64,000 bases of DNA, taken from the NCBI RefSeq assembly GCF_000626635.1, contig NZ_CP007451.1, forward strand, positions 1,240,001 through 1,304,000. The letters run 5' to 3'. Below the pieces are notes generated by a model, which saw only the letters and a list, made by a program, of their open reading frames with translations, was not told the DNA's origin and did no database searches. The position numbers and the translations under genes are program-made. Shown here piece after piece: positions 52,235 through 60,738 of the stretch. The DNA is from Draconibacterium orientale (GTDB taxonomy: Bacteria > Bacteroidota > Bacteroidia > Bacteroidales > Prolixibacteraceae). Position 1 is the first letter of the stretch; each line of letters begins with the position of its first letter.

Positions 52235-53989
52235 CTACAGTTTTATCAACTCCAAATACATCAACTGTTTATCGCTGTTATTTCCGGCCGCAGGTAACAG
52301 TGAAATGGCTTGTTCACCATTTTCCTTTATTTCCAGTTCTCCCAATTCTACGAGTTCATAATCCTCGCCCGTATCCGGTAGTTCAGTTTCTATTTTCTGA
52401 TCACCCAAACGAACTGTCACTCCTCCTTCTTCAGCACTCCACACCAAAGCTTCCACACGGTATTTGCCCGGTTCAGCATCAAAAATCCACTTCAATCGTG
52501 TACGTGCATCCACCCAATTGGTAATCACCGATTCTGATCCACTGCCTTTTAACACCGCATGTTCCCCATAACCGGGATTATAAATGTCGGCAAAATCGGC
52601 AGGTAACAACACGCTACCTTCTTTTAAGTGTGGCTTATTACTGGTTACCGTCATTTCGCCGCGAATTTTGACAACAACCACCGTATTTATCTCATCAAAT
52701 ATCACCGATGGCGCATGAACATGTAAATCGCCCTCTTCAAATTTCCAGGCAAAATGCTGCTCCGGGTTCGACAACAGGTAAACATCACGCACATTTGCTT
52801 CCAGCCCCGGCACGCTTAGCAAACCATCTTTGGGCCAGTCGAAAACATGAAGATACAAATTAGTTATGCCGCCCTCTTTTTTTGTGGTGCAGCGGCCCCA
52901 GGGTAATTTATAAAACGGGCTGGCACTTGTGCCATAAATCGAGTTGCCGTTTTGTTGCATCCAGTGGCCCATTTCTTTTAGCCGCTCAACACTGGCTTTC
53001 GGGAATTCGCCTGTTGCAGTTGGCCCCACATTCAGCAACAGGTTACCGCCTTTACTGGCAATATCAACCAGCATTTTTATCAGCTCTTCGGTCGGTTTCC
53101 AGTTTTCGTCGTACCATTTGTAGCCCCAACTGGTGTTCATGGTCATGCACACTTCCCAGTCGTAATCCAGCCCGGTTGGCGGCACATGCTGCTCGAGCGT
53201 TTGAAAATCGCCGGGCCACGGACGATAAAGCCGGTTATTCGTGATCAGGTTTGGGTAATCATCCGTAACTGCTTTTAATACATTGGCGGCTTCTTCTGTC
53301 ATTCCGCGTGGGGTGTCCCACCACAAAATATCCAGGCCACCATAATTTTCCAGAATTTCCTTTACCTGCGGCACCGCTTTCCCGTTAATGTAATTCATCA
53401 GTGGTTCGCGTTTCAGATCCGGATCCCAGTGTGGCTTCCCCTCTTCAATATTCCAGTACGTTCCGCCCGGTTCGCGCCAGTCTTGTGCCTGCGAGTAATA
53501 AAACCCAAGCCGTATTTCTTCCCTTTCGCATACTTCAGCCAGTTCTTTTAACGGATCGCGATCAAAAGGAGTAGCATCAACAATATTGTATTTGCTGGCT
53601 TTTGAATGAAACATCGCAAAACCATCGTGGTGTTTCGATGTGATTACAATGTATTTCATCCCCGCATATTTCGCCAGTTTCACCCATTCTTCGGCATCAA
53701 ATTTATCGGGATTAAACGTTTCGGCCAGTTGCTCGTATTCTTTCACCGGAATTTTCGCATTGGCCATAATCCACTCGCTGATACCCGGAATACGCTCGCC
53801 TTTCCATTCTCCGGCAGGATCGGCATACAGGCCCCAGTGAATAAACATTCCGAAGCGGGCTTCTCTCCACCACTCCATTTTTTGATCGTGGGCCGATAGT
53901 TCTACATTCTTGTGGGGATTCGGCTTCTTTTTCGAATCGCACGAAATAAAAAGCAGGGTAACCAGGGCTATTAGCAATAAGCGGTTCAT
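52235..53989 (-). CDS. Alpha-L-fucosidase (GH29), lipoprotein
   Basis: A 584-residue glycoside hydrolase family 29 enzyme that releases L-fucose. It has a lipoprotein signal (LIALVTLLFISC, Cys 17), so it sits at the periplasm or cell surface. Conserved parts are ARFGMFIHWGLYADPAGEW, YIVITSKHHDGFAMFHSK, DRDPLKELAEVC and the nucleophile region LDILWWDTPRG, then NLLLNVGPTATGEFP. A C-terminal beta-sandwich extends to the end. It stands alone, without SusC/SusD partners or a regulator nearby. Confidence 0.95.
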   Translation of the reverse strand: MNRLLLIALVTLLFISCDSKKKPNPHKNVELSAHDQKMEWWREARFGMFIHWGLYADPAGEWKGERIPGISEWIMANAKIPVKEYEQLAETFNPDKFDAEEWVKLAKYAGMKYIVITSKHHDGFAMFHSKASKYNIVDATPFDRDPLKELAEVCEREEIRLGFYYSQAQDWREPGGTYWNIEEGKPHWDPDLKREPLMNYINGKAVPQVKEILENYGGLDILWWDTPRGMTEEAANVLKAVTDDYPNLITNNRLYRPWPGDFQTLEQHVPPTGLDYDWEVCMTMNTSWGYKWYDENWKPTEELIKMLVDIASKGGNLLLNVGPTATGEFPKASVERLKEMGHWMQQNGNSIYGTSASPFYKLPWGRCTTKKEGGITNLYLHVFDWPKDGLLSVPGLEANVRDVYLLSNPEQHFAWKFEEGDLHVHAPSVIFDEINTVVVVKIRGEMTVTSNKPHLKEGSVLLPADFADIYNPGYGEHAVLKGSGSESVITNWVDARTRLKWIFDAEPGKYRVEALVWSAEEGGVTVRLGDQKIETELPDTGEDYELVELGELEIKENGEQAISLLPAAGNNSDKQLMYLELIKL

Positions 53990-54243
53990 AATATTAAGAT
54001 TGTCTGTTTTAATGTACAGGTATAAATTTCGGAATAATTATTACAAAATCAGGTCATTCCTCGTCTTTTGTGCCCTTAATTCAATGTGCGTATTATTTCC
54101 TCTGCCAATGAGGTCAACTCATCTGCAAAACAACAAGATTCATCGCCGTTAAAAGGCTATCTGTCTTAATTGATTGTTAAAGGCGGGCAAGCATTTTTAA
54201 GTTGAGCAGAATTTTGCTTATTTAGCTTTTCATTACCAAAAAA

Positions 54244-55026
54244 ATGACAAACAAAACTTGCCTGATTTTTTGCAACTGTGGTGCGGGCATCATTTCCGAC
54301 GACAAAAAGGAAGAGCTTTCCGAAGCTTTTAAACCGCTTGGCGTTGACATTTATGAGCTGCACGACCTGTGTGCTTTTTCACTGAATGAAAAGGACTTCC
54401 TGCACGAACTTGATCAGAATTATGACAAAACACTGATTGCCGCCTGCTATCCGCGAGCCATTAAAAATATGTTCGAACAGAACGGAGTTCAGCTGAGTAA
54501 TTACGAAGTTTTTAATTTCAGGGAAGCCGGCGTCGAACAAATTACTGCTGACGTATCAGCTAAGATTGAAGAAAAGCAAGACGAAACTTTTTACGAAATA
54601 AAAAACATCGACCTGAAAGTTCCGGCTTGGTACCCGATTATCGACAAATCGCGCTGCACCCTTTGCGGACAATGTGCGCGGTTCTGCGTTTTTGGGGTTT
54701 ATTCGTACAACAAAAAAAGCCTCGAGGTTGCCAATCCCTTGTCGTGCAAAAATAACTGTCCGGCCTGCGGACGAACCTGCCCCGCATCGGCAATAATTTT
54801 CCCGCGATTACCAGAGAATTCAGCATTGTCAGGTGCCGAACCTTCAGACAATAAAAAAGCTGCAGGAAACGATCAAAAAGGAAATTTGTTTGTTATGCTG
54901 AACGAACGCAACAACGCCCGGAGAAATATTTTCAGGCAAGGCGCTTTTCAACAAGCCGAAGAAGAGAAAAAAAGAGCCCTGGAAGAATTGAAGAACAGCT
55001 TAAAGAATCCAAAAAACGATGCTTAA
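54244..55026 (+). CDS. 4Fe-4S ferredoxin-type protein with HdrA-like N-terminal domain
   Basis: A 260-residue cytosolic iron-sulfur protein. The N-terminal part (about 1-115) with CLIFCNCGAGIISD and LIAACYPRAIKNMF resembles the N-terminal domain of heterodisulfide-reductase-A-like proteins. It is followed by a two-cluster ferredoxin motif (CTLCGQCARFC, then CKNNCPACGRTCPASAI). The C-terminus is a charged helix. It could supply electrons to the radical SAM protein, whose ATG overlaps its 3' end by 8 bases. The role is inferred from context. First gene of the putative terpenoid cluster. Confidence 0.8.
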   Translation: MTNKTCLIFCNCGAGIISDDKKEELSEAFKPLGVDIYELHDLCAFSLNEKDFLHELDQNYDKTLIAACYPRAIKNMFEQNGVQLSNYEVFNFREAGVEQITADVSAKIEEKQDETFYEIKNIDLKVPAWYPIIDKSRCTLCGQCARFCVFGVYSYNKKSLEVANPLSCKNNCPACGRTCPASAIIFPRLPENSALSGAEPSDNKKAAGNDQKGNLFVMLNERNNARRNIFRQGAFQQAEEEKKRALEELKNSLKNPKNDA

Positions 55027-56191
55027 ACAAATCCTGAAAACAGATAAAAAATGCTTGTATAAGTTTGCGTACAACATGGGCATAAAAGGTGCCCGTGGCA
55101 TTCAGCGTTTTCAAAAACGATTGAAAAAAGGCGACTTCTTTCCGGCATTTCATTTTATATCGGTTACCGACGACTGCAACCTGAATTGCCAGGGCTGCTG
55201 GGTAACCCATAAAAAACAAAATGCGCGTATGTCGCCCGAAATGCTGGATTCTATCATCACCCAATCAAAAACAAAAGGCTCCTATTTTTTCGGGATACTG
55301 GGCGGTGAGCCACTCATGTATAAACCGCTTTTCGATGTTTTTGAGAAACATTCCGACTGCTATTTTCAGCTGTTTACCAACGGCACTTTGCTCACAAAAG
55401 ATATTGCTGAACGTTTGCGTAAACTGGCCAACGTTTCGCCGCTGATCAGTTTTGAAGGCGATAGTGAAGTTGCCGACGTACGCCGCGGAGGAAAAAATGT
55501 TTACCAGAAAGCACAGGCTGCCATCGATCATTCAACCGACGCAGGATTGATTACCGGTGTGGCAATGAGTGTTTGCAAATCAAATATCGAGCTGGCTTTC
55601 TCGGATGAGTTTATTCAATCGCTGATCGATCGTGGCGTACTTTATTTGTGGTACTATATTTATCGTCCTGCGGGACAGGATGCAACGGTTGATCTCTGTC
55701 TTTCGGCCGAACAGATTGAGCAACTTCGCCAATTTATGGTTGACGCGCGCCGGAAATACAACATCGCCATTATCGACGCCTACTGGGATGAAAACGGAAA
55801 AGGCTTGTGTCCGGCTGCATCGGGACTGAGTCACCATATAAATGCATCCGGCGATATTGAACCTTGTCCGGTTATTCAATTTGCCACCAATAACGTGGCC
55901 GACGGCGATCTGGAAAGTATTTACCGCAACTCAGCCTTTCTGGCAGGATTTAAAACAGAAATACCAAAATTAACCACTGGCTGCATCGTTATGGACGATC
56001 CGCAGTGGTTGGTAAATTATACAAAACAACACGCCGCAAAAGATACCTCGGGCCGTGATAACGAAGCCGAACGCCTGAGCCGAATGGAAAAAGTTTCCAG
56101 TCATGGCTCGGCGAAAGAAATTCGCGAAAAAAGCTGGTTGTATCGCTTTGCAAAAAAACGGGCATTTTTTGGCTTTGGCGCCTACGGTTAA
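55019..56191 (+). CDS. Radical SAM / SPASM-type protein
   Basis: A 390-residue radical SAM enzyme. The SAM cluster motif is CNLNCQGC (CxxxCxxC, about residues 56-63) after ISVTDD, followed by GILGGEPLMYKPLFDVFEKH and LISFEGDSEVADVRRGG. A C-terminal part with GLCPAASGLSHHINASGDIE and PCPVIQFATNN looks like a SPASM-like auxiliary cluster region. The overall layout is closest to the HpnH-like/SPASM group. The substrate is unknown; a lipid- or isoprenoid-linked substrate is suggested by the prenyl synthase and cyclase genes downstream. Confidence 0.85.
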   Translation: MLKQILKTDKKCLYKFAYNMGIKGARGIQRFQKRLKKGDFFPAFHFISVTDDCNLNCQGCWVTHKKQNARMSPEMLDSIITQSKTKGSYFFGILGGEPLMYKPLFDVFEKHSDCYFQLFTNGTLLTKDIAERLRKLANVSPLISFEGDSEVADVRRGGKNVYQKAQAAIDHSTDAGLITGVAMSVCKSNIELAFSDEFIQSLIDRGVLYLWYYIYRPAGQDATVDLCLSAEQIEQLRQFMVDARRKYNIAIIDAYWDENGKGLCPAASGLSHHINASGDIEPCPVIQFATNNVADGDLESIYRNSAFLAGFKTEIPKLTTGCIVMDDPQWLVNYTKQHAAKDTSGRDNEAERLSRMEKVSSHGSAKEIREKSWLYRFAKKRAFFGFGAYG

Positions 56192-56192
56192 T

Positions 56193-57776
56193 ATGAAGGA
56201 GACAAACGGCATATTAAAAGTTCCTGAGGAATCGTTCGTGCGCAACAAAATGCGTAAGGCTGCTGCTGCTATGGTTGAAAGTATCGGGCTGCGTCCTCCT
56301 GTAAACATCTGGAAACTGGAAGAACTGGCCGCTGATTTGGTGCGCGGGCAGGAAATTTCTGCTGAATTTATTCCTTTTGCCATGGTTTTGCTGGGCAACG
56401 AATCGTGGCGAAAAACCGTGAAAGCCACACCCATGAACCGCCGTTTGTTGTTGTTGCCGCAATGTTTAAACAACAAAGAAAAATGCGAAGGCTTGTTCGA
56501 CGAGCTGGGCCTGAACTGTGCCGGTTGTAAAGCCTGCCCCATCGATGATTTGCTGATAGAAGCCGAATTAAAAGGTTACGCCAACCTGGTAGCCGAAGGA
56601 ACAACGGTTGCCGTTGGTTTAGTGGAAGAAGGATCGATAGATGCCGTAATCGGGGTGAGTTGTATGCCGGTGCTGCAACGGTCGTTCGAGCCGGTATCAA
56701 ATGCTGCGGTTCCGGTAATTGGCATCCCGCTGCTTTTTGATGGCTGCGAAAACACCCGTGCCGATATAAAATGGATTCTGGATGAAATGCGTTCGTATGA
56801 ACCTAATGAAGAGTACCAGCCCATTTCGGTATCGTTGTTAAAGAACCGGATCGAGGCTTTTTTCACCAAAGAAAAAATCAAAAAATACATTCCCGGCCGT
56901 GATAAAACGGAACAAATTGCACAGGAATATTTGCTGATCGACGGCCAACGAATACGTCCTCTGCTTGCAGCTTTAAGCTACCTGGCCTACTCAAATTCGG
57001 AGAACGATGAGTTTCTGCAGCCTTTAACGCTTATTATTGAGTGCTTTCATAAGGCATCGCTCATTCACGACGATATTGAAGACAATGCCAACGAGCGTTA
57101 CAACACGCTTACGGCGCATGCAAAACATGGCGTGCCTCAGGCAATTAACGCCGGCGATTTCCTTATTGGCAAAGGCTACGAGTTGTTGAGCGAACTGGAT
57201 ACATCGACTGAAACAATTAAAAACTGCCTGCGTTTTATAGCGCGTTCGCATTTGCAATTAACACGCGGCCAGGGTGTCGACATTCTTTTTAACGACGGAA
57301 AAATTCAACTGCTGCCCGATGAGATGATCGGGGTTTTTAAAAACAAAACCGGTGAAGCCATCAAAGTGGCACTGTTGGTGGGAGCTATCGTTGGCAAAGC
57401 CACCAAGCAGGAGCAGGAAATTCTGGAACAATTTGCCGATTTTATGGGAATTGCCTATCAAATTCGCGACGACCTGAATGAATACACCGAACCACACAAT
57501 GCTGAAAAAACCGGCGATTATCCTTTTCTGCTGGCCTTGCTGAACAAACATTTTGCCGATCAGGAAAAAGATACTCCGGCTAATTTATTCGGGCAAGTTG
57601 TAGAATTCAGAAAGTTGATTGATAAATTCGGCTTACAAGAAGTTGCAAAAGGATACCTACAGAAATACGTTGACAACTGTTACTCCGAACTCGATAAACT
57701 GGAAAATTCTAAACTTCGTCTGAGTCTTTATGGCGTAATGGGAAAAATATTTAAGTCAGAAACGACCAATGAGTAA
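56193..57776 (+). CDS. DUF116-polyprenyl synthase fusion
   Basis: A 527-residue fusion. The N-terminal half is a DUF116 domain with cysteine motif LNCAGCKACPIDDLLIEAEL and further cysteines (LLPQCLNNKEKC, GVSCMP), probably an iron-sulfur or metal site. The C-terminal half is a trans-isoprenyl diphosphate synthase: first Asp-rich motif LIHDDIEDN, then GDFLIGKGYELL, and a second motif YQIRDDLNEY (DDLNE rather than DDxxD). I start at the ATG at 56193, 2 bases after the radical SAM stop. I know no described protein with this pairing. Probably makes a prenyl diphosphate for the cyclase-like genes downstream. Confidence 0.82.
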   Translation: MKETNGILKVPEESFVRNKMRKAAAAMVESIGLRPPVNIWKLEELAADLVRGQEISAEFIPFAMVLLGNESWRKTVKATPMNRRLLLLPQCLNNKEKCEGLFDELGLNCAGCKACPIDDLLIEAELKGYANLVAEGTTVAVGLVEEGSIDAVIGVSCMPVLQRSFEPVSNAAVPVIGIPLLFDGCENTRADIKWILDEMRSYEPNEEYQPISVSLLKNRIEAFFTKEKIKKYIPGRDKTEQIAQEYLLIDGQRIRPLLAALSYLAYSNSENDEFLQPLTLIIECFHKASLIHDDIEDNANERYNTLTAHAKHGVPQAINAGDFLIGKGYELLSELDTSTETIKNCLRFIARSHLQLTRGQGVDILFNDGKIQLLPDEMIGVFKNKTGEAIKVALLVGAIVGKATKQEQEILEQFADFMGIAYQIRDDLNEYTEPHNAEKTGDYPFLLALLNKHFADQEKDTPANLFGQVVEFRKLIDKFGLQEVAKGYLQKYVDNCYSELDKLENSKLRLSLYGVMGKIFKSETTNE

Positions 57777-58221
57777 GCCAAAGAAAATCGCGATCTACAA
57801 AAAACTGGTTCGGCGACTTTCTTTAGGATTTGAAACTTTATCGCCCGAAATACAACAGGAAATCATTGATTTTATAAAAAGTCAGCAACACGCTTCGGGT
57901 GGCTTTTGCGACCGTGCCGGAAACCCCGATCCTTACTACTCGCTTTTCGGCTGCTGGTTAAGTTTAGCCACCGGACAAAACACAGCAATTGAGCAATTAA
58001 AAACATATATTTCAATACAACCGGCAACATCAAGTACCGTTGAAGAACTGGCGCTAAATCTGATGAAGACCGAGTTGTTTCCGCAACAAAAAAATGAGTC
58101 AGTGTTTTCGTTGCTTCGAAAGGTTTTCTCAGGGCATAACTTTATGGATATTTCTTATCGTTTTTCCTGCTGGCTTTATCCATTGATGCCACGGTTAAAA
58201 ACCGCTTTCTTTTTAACCTGA
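57769..58221 (+). CDS. Small terpenoid-cyclase-like protein, N-terminal part
   Basis: A 150-residue protein with one clear prenyltransferase/cyclase-type repeat (FIKSQQHASGGFCDRAGNPD) and helices of an alpha-alpha barrel type. It overlaps the prenyl synthase gene by 8 bases and the next ORF by one base (TGATG). The downstream ORF continues the same kind of protein, so this may be the first half of a single 280-residue protein split by a frameshift, or one of two coupled subunits. Function inferred from cluster context. Confidence 0.6.
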   Translation: MSKPKKIAIYKKLVRRLSLGFETLSPEIQQEIIDFIKSQQHASGGFCDRAGNPDPYYSLFGCWLSLATGQNTAIEQLKTYISIQPATSSTVEELALNLMKTELFPQQKNESVFSLLRKVFSGHNFMDISYRFSCWLYPLMPRLKTAFFLT

Positions 58222-58619
58222 TGGCACGTGTTTGGCTTCCATTTTACAATGTGAAAAAAAACTCGCCGTGTAGTTTGGTAGCGGCACTTTGTTTTGCCCG
58301 CTTCGATCTGGGATTAGGCTACAAAAATTACCATAAGCCGTTAATAGCCTTCCACTTGGAAAAAGCTGGATTCAGGGCATTTGAAACCACACCATTCAGC
58401 GATACACTATCAACCGGAGTGGCACTTTTTGCTTTGGCAGAAACCAATTACGATTTGCGCCTGATCACTCCCGATTGCCTTGATTTTATGCAAAATAATT
58501 ACCTTTCAGGAGCCTTTCTTTCGGGCGACGGCGATGAAACCCGCGATTTGGAATACACGTTTTATGGACTGCTGGCATTGGGAAGCCTTGTGAAGGAAAA
58601 AGGAAAAAGGCAAAAGTAG
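58221..58619 (+). CDS. Small terpenoid-cyclase-like protein, C-terminal part
   Basis: A 132-residue ORF starting at an ATG that overlaps the preceding stop (TGATG). It contains CSLVAALCFARFDLGLG and DTLSTGVALFALAETNYDLR, the helical repeat spacing of terpenoid-cyclase-like barrels. The frame also reads on upstream of its ATG with protein-like residues (DATVKNRFLFN), which supports the idea that the two ORFs are one broken or re-initiated gene. No DxDD-type acid motif is seen in either half. Confidence 0.55.
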   Translation: MARVWLPFYNVKKNSPCSLVAALCFARFDLGLGYKNYHKPLIAFHLEKAGFRAFETTPFSDTLSTGVALFALAETNYDLRLITPDCLDFMQNNYLSGAFLSGDGDETRDLEYTFYGLLALGSLVKEKGKRQK

Positions 58620-58924
58620 AAAGTAGAAAGGCAAAAGGAGGAAGAATGAATGACGAATGCTCAGTGACACTCCATTTTTAGGATCCGCAGTTATGGGGAA
58701 GAACTAAAAATGCTTAGTGGAACTAGTCCCGACCGAAGCGTCGGGAATGATTAACGATTGTTGATTTCAGAAGGACTTCGAGAGTACTTGGGTGGAAAAA
58801 AAACAAACCACAAAGTTGCACAAAGAAGGCACAAAGTCTCTCAACGAAAAAACAGGTAAATGGAAGTTAGCAAAACTTAGCGCCTCTGCGAGAAATAAAA
58901 AAATCTTAGTGTCTTCGGGGCTTT
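58620..58924. repeat. Gap with CACAAAG-type dispersed repeat
   Basis: No gene in 305 bases. It holds a CCCGACCGAAGCGTCGGGA hairpin near 58728 and, from about 58803, the words ACCACAAAG, GCACAAAG, GCACAAAG, with CTTTGTGTTT at the far end (58921-58930) as an inverted counterpart. The same words occur inside the MITE-like element at 48204-48339, which suggests a family of dispersed intergenic repeats. The gap breaks the cluster but all genes stay co-directional. Confidence 0.55.
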
Positions 58925-59569
58925 GTGTTTAAAATATTAAAGGTGAAAAAAGAAGAGTTGGAAATACGGTTTAAAGAATTGAGCGACATTTTGCTCAGTG
59001 AACTTAACGAAGATGGTTTCTGGTCGGGAGAATTATCGTCGAGTGCGCTGGGAGTGGCGGTGGCTGTTGCGGCACTTCATTTCCACGACGCCGGCCTTCA
59101 TCAACAGGAGATAGAAAAAGGACTGAATTGGCTTTCTGCAAATCAGAATAGCGATGGTGGTTTTGGCGACACCCCCGAAAGTCCGGCAAATATTTCAACT
59201 TCGTTACTTTCTTATGCTGCTCTGAATCTCTACGCAGAAAAAAATTCGGAGGTAAAATCAACACAGCAAAAACTGGCCCACTACTTAAAAACACAAAATG
59301 TTGATGTGAGCTCTGATCAGGTGGCCAAAGTAATTCTCAATCATTACCAAAAAGATTATACGTTTTCGGTGCCTATACTTACAATGTGCGCACTTTGCGG
59401 CATTCCCGGCGACGATGGTTTTAAACACATTCCGCAGCTGCCTTTCGAGCTGGCTTTGCTGCCACGCCGCTTTTATCGGTTGTTAAACCTGAGTGTGGTT
59501 AGCTATGCCATTCCGGCGTTGATCGCCGTTGGAATTGTAGTGTTCCGCAAGAAAAAACGAACGGAATAA
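58925..59569 (+). CDS. Squalene-hopene-cyclase-like protein, N-terminal part (before frameshift)
   Basis: A 214-residue frame that forms the beta-domain of a class II terpene cyclase. It has a QW-type repeat ANQNSDGGFGDTPESPANIS and the family's LPFELALLPRRFYRLL, VVSYAIPALIAVG ending. It then stops at TAA in FRKKKRTE*. The sequence after that continues the same protein in another frame (59575 on). The start is uncertain: GTG 58925 or GTG 58943. A single base missing from the A-run near 59557 would explain the break. SHC enzymes are membrane-associated monotopic proteins. Confidence 0.75.
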   Translation: MFKILKVKKEELEIRFKELSDILLSELNEDGFWSGELSSSALGVAVAVAALHFHDAGLHQQEIEKGLNWLSANQNSDGGFGDTPESPANISTSLLSYAALNLYAEKNSEVKSTQQKLAHYLKTQNVDVSSDQVAKVILNHYQKDYTFSVPILTMCALCGIPGDDGFKHIPQLPFELALLPRRFYRLLNLSVVSYAIPALIAVGIVVFRKKKRTE

Positions 59570-59661
59570 CTCGTGCCATCAGGGCAAAAGCGGAAAAGAA
59601 AGCCCTAAAACTTCTTGAACGATCGCTGCCGGAAAGCGGTGGTTTTCTGGAAGCGATTCCG

Positions 59662-60738
59662 TTGACTGCTTTTGTAGCATTGAGTTTGATAAATGCCGGA
59701 TCACGAGATTCGGTTATTATTGACAAAGGAATTGCCTTTTTAAAACGCACCCAACGCGAAGATGGCAGCTGGCCCATCGACATCGACCTTTCAACATGGG
59801 TGACTACACTCAGTGTAAAAGCGTTGGGAGAACGAAGAAACAAAGTGCTTTCGGAAACACAGCAAAAACGAATTCTCAATCACTTGCTTTCGGTGCAAAA
59901 TAAAACGGTTCATCCGTTTAACGGCACCTCGCCGGGTGGCTGGGGCTGGACAAATTATTCAGGGTCGGTACCCGACTGCGACGATACTCCCGGAGCTATT
60001 CTGGCACTTTTAGAGCTAGCGCCACATCATACAATTACCGAGGAGATGCTGGTTGGCGGCGAATGGTTGCTTCAACTACAAAATAACGATGGCGGCTATC
60101 CAACATTTTCGCGGGGCTGGGGAAAATTACCTTTCGACCAAAGTTGTGCCGACTTAACCGGGCATTGTGTTTTGGCGCTTGCAAAACTATTGGACATTTA
60201 CAAATCAAAGCTAAATTCAAAACAGAAACAACAGTACACAACGGCAATAAATAAAGCTGTCGATTATTTAAAGAAACACCAAAAAGAAAATGGTTCGTGG
60301 CTGCCGCTTTGGTTCGGAAATCAGCATACCAAAAACCATGAAAACCCAGTGTATGGAACCGCGCGAGTACTCACCTATTTTCAGAAAGCAAAGTTATTGT
60401 TGAAAGATGAGCCGGTTTTGGTCCCGGAAATTGAAAAAATGATTGCTAAAGGAACAAACTTCCTGTTAAAGGTTCAGAATGAAAATGGCAGCTGGGGCGG
60501 CGATTTTGGAATTGAAGGCTCGATTGAAGAAACAGCTCTTGCCATTGCAGCTTTGAATGAAATAAAATCAGAAACTGAGATAGAAAAAGGATTAGCGTGG
60601 CTCGAAGATTATTACAAAAAAAACGGGCTTAAAAAAGCCCCGATTGGATTGTATTTTGCATCGTTGTGGTACGATGAAAAATTATATCCTTTAACAGCTT
60701 ACCTCGAAGCCATTAAAGGATATATTGACAAAAATTAA
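59662..60738 (+). CDS. Squalene-hopene-cyclase-like protein, C-terminal part (catalytic)
   Basis: A 358-residue frame from a TTG, but the protein-like reading starts about 30 codons earlier (KALKLLERSLPESGGFLEAI), directly after the frameshift, so the real protein is the fusion with the preceding part (about 604 residues, normal for the family). It carries the class II cyclase acid motif in SVPDCDDTPGAI (DCDDT) and QW repeats LKRTQREDGSWPID, LQLQNNDGGYP, KHQKENGSWLP and KVQNENGSWGGD. It should cyclise a squalene-like or long prenyl substrate; the product is unknown. Its last 4 bases overlap the convergent OB-fold gene. Confidence 0.82.
   Translation: MTAFVALSLINAGSRDSVIIDKGIAFLKRTQREDGSWPIDIDLSTWVTTLSVKALGERRNKVLSETQQKRILNHLLSVQNKTVHPFNGTSPGGWGWTNYSGSVPDCDDTPGAILALLELAPHHTITEEMLVGGEWLLQLQNNDGGYPTFSRGWGKLPFDQSCADLTGHCVLALAKLLDIYKSKLNSKQKQQYTTAINKAVDYLKKHQKENGSWLPLWFGNQHTKNHENPVYGTARVLTYFQKAKLLLKDEPVLVPEIEKMIAKGTNFLLKVQNENGSWGGDFGIEGSIEETALAIAALNEIKSETEIEKGLAWLEDYYKKNGLKKAPIGLYFASLWYDEKLYPLTAYLEAIKGYIDKN

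Noticed and set aside
59549..59562. Programmed -1 frameshift in the terpene cyclase gene
   Set aside because: AAAAAAC is present but not in the X XXY YYZ phase and no downstream pseudoknot was evident; a one-base deletion in the A-run is simpler.
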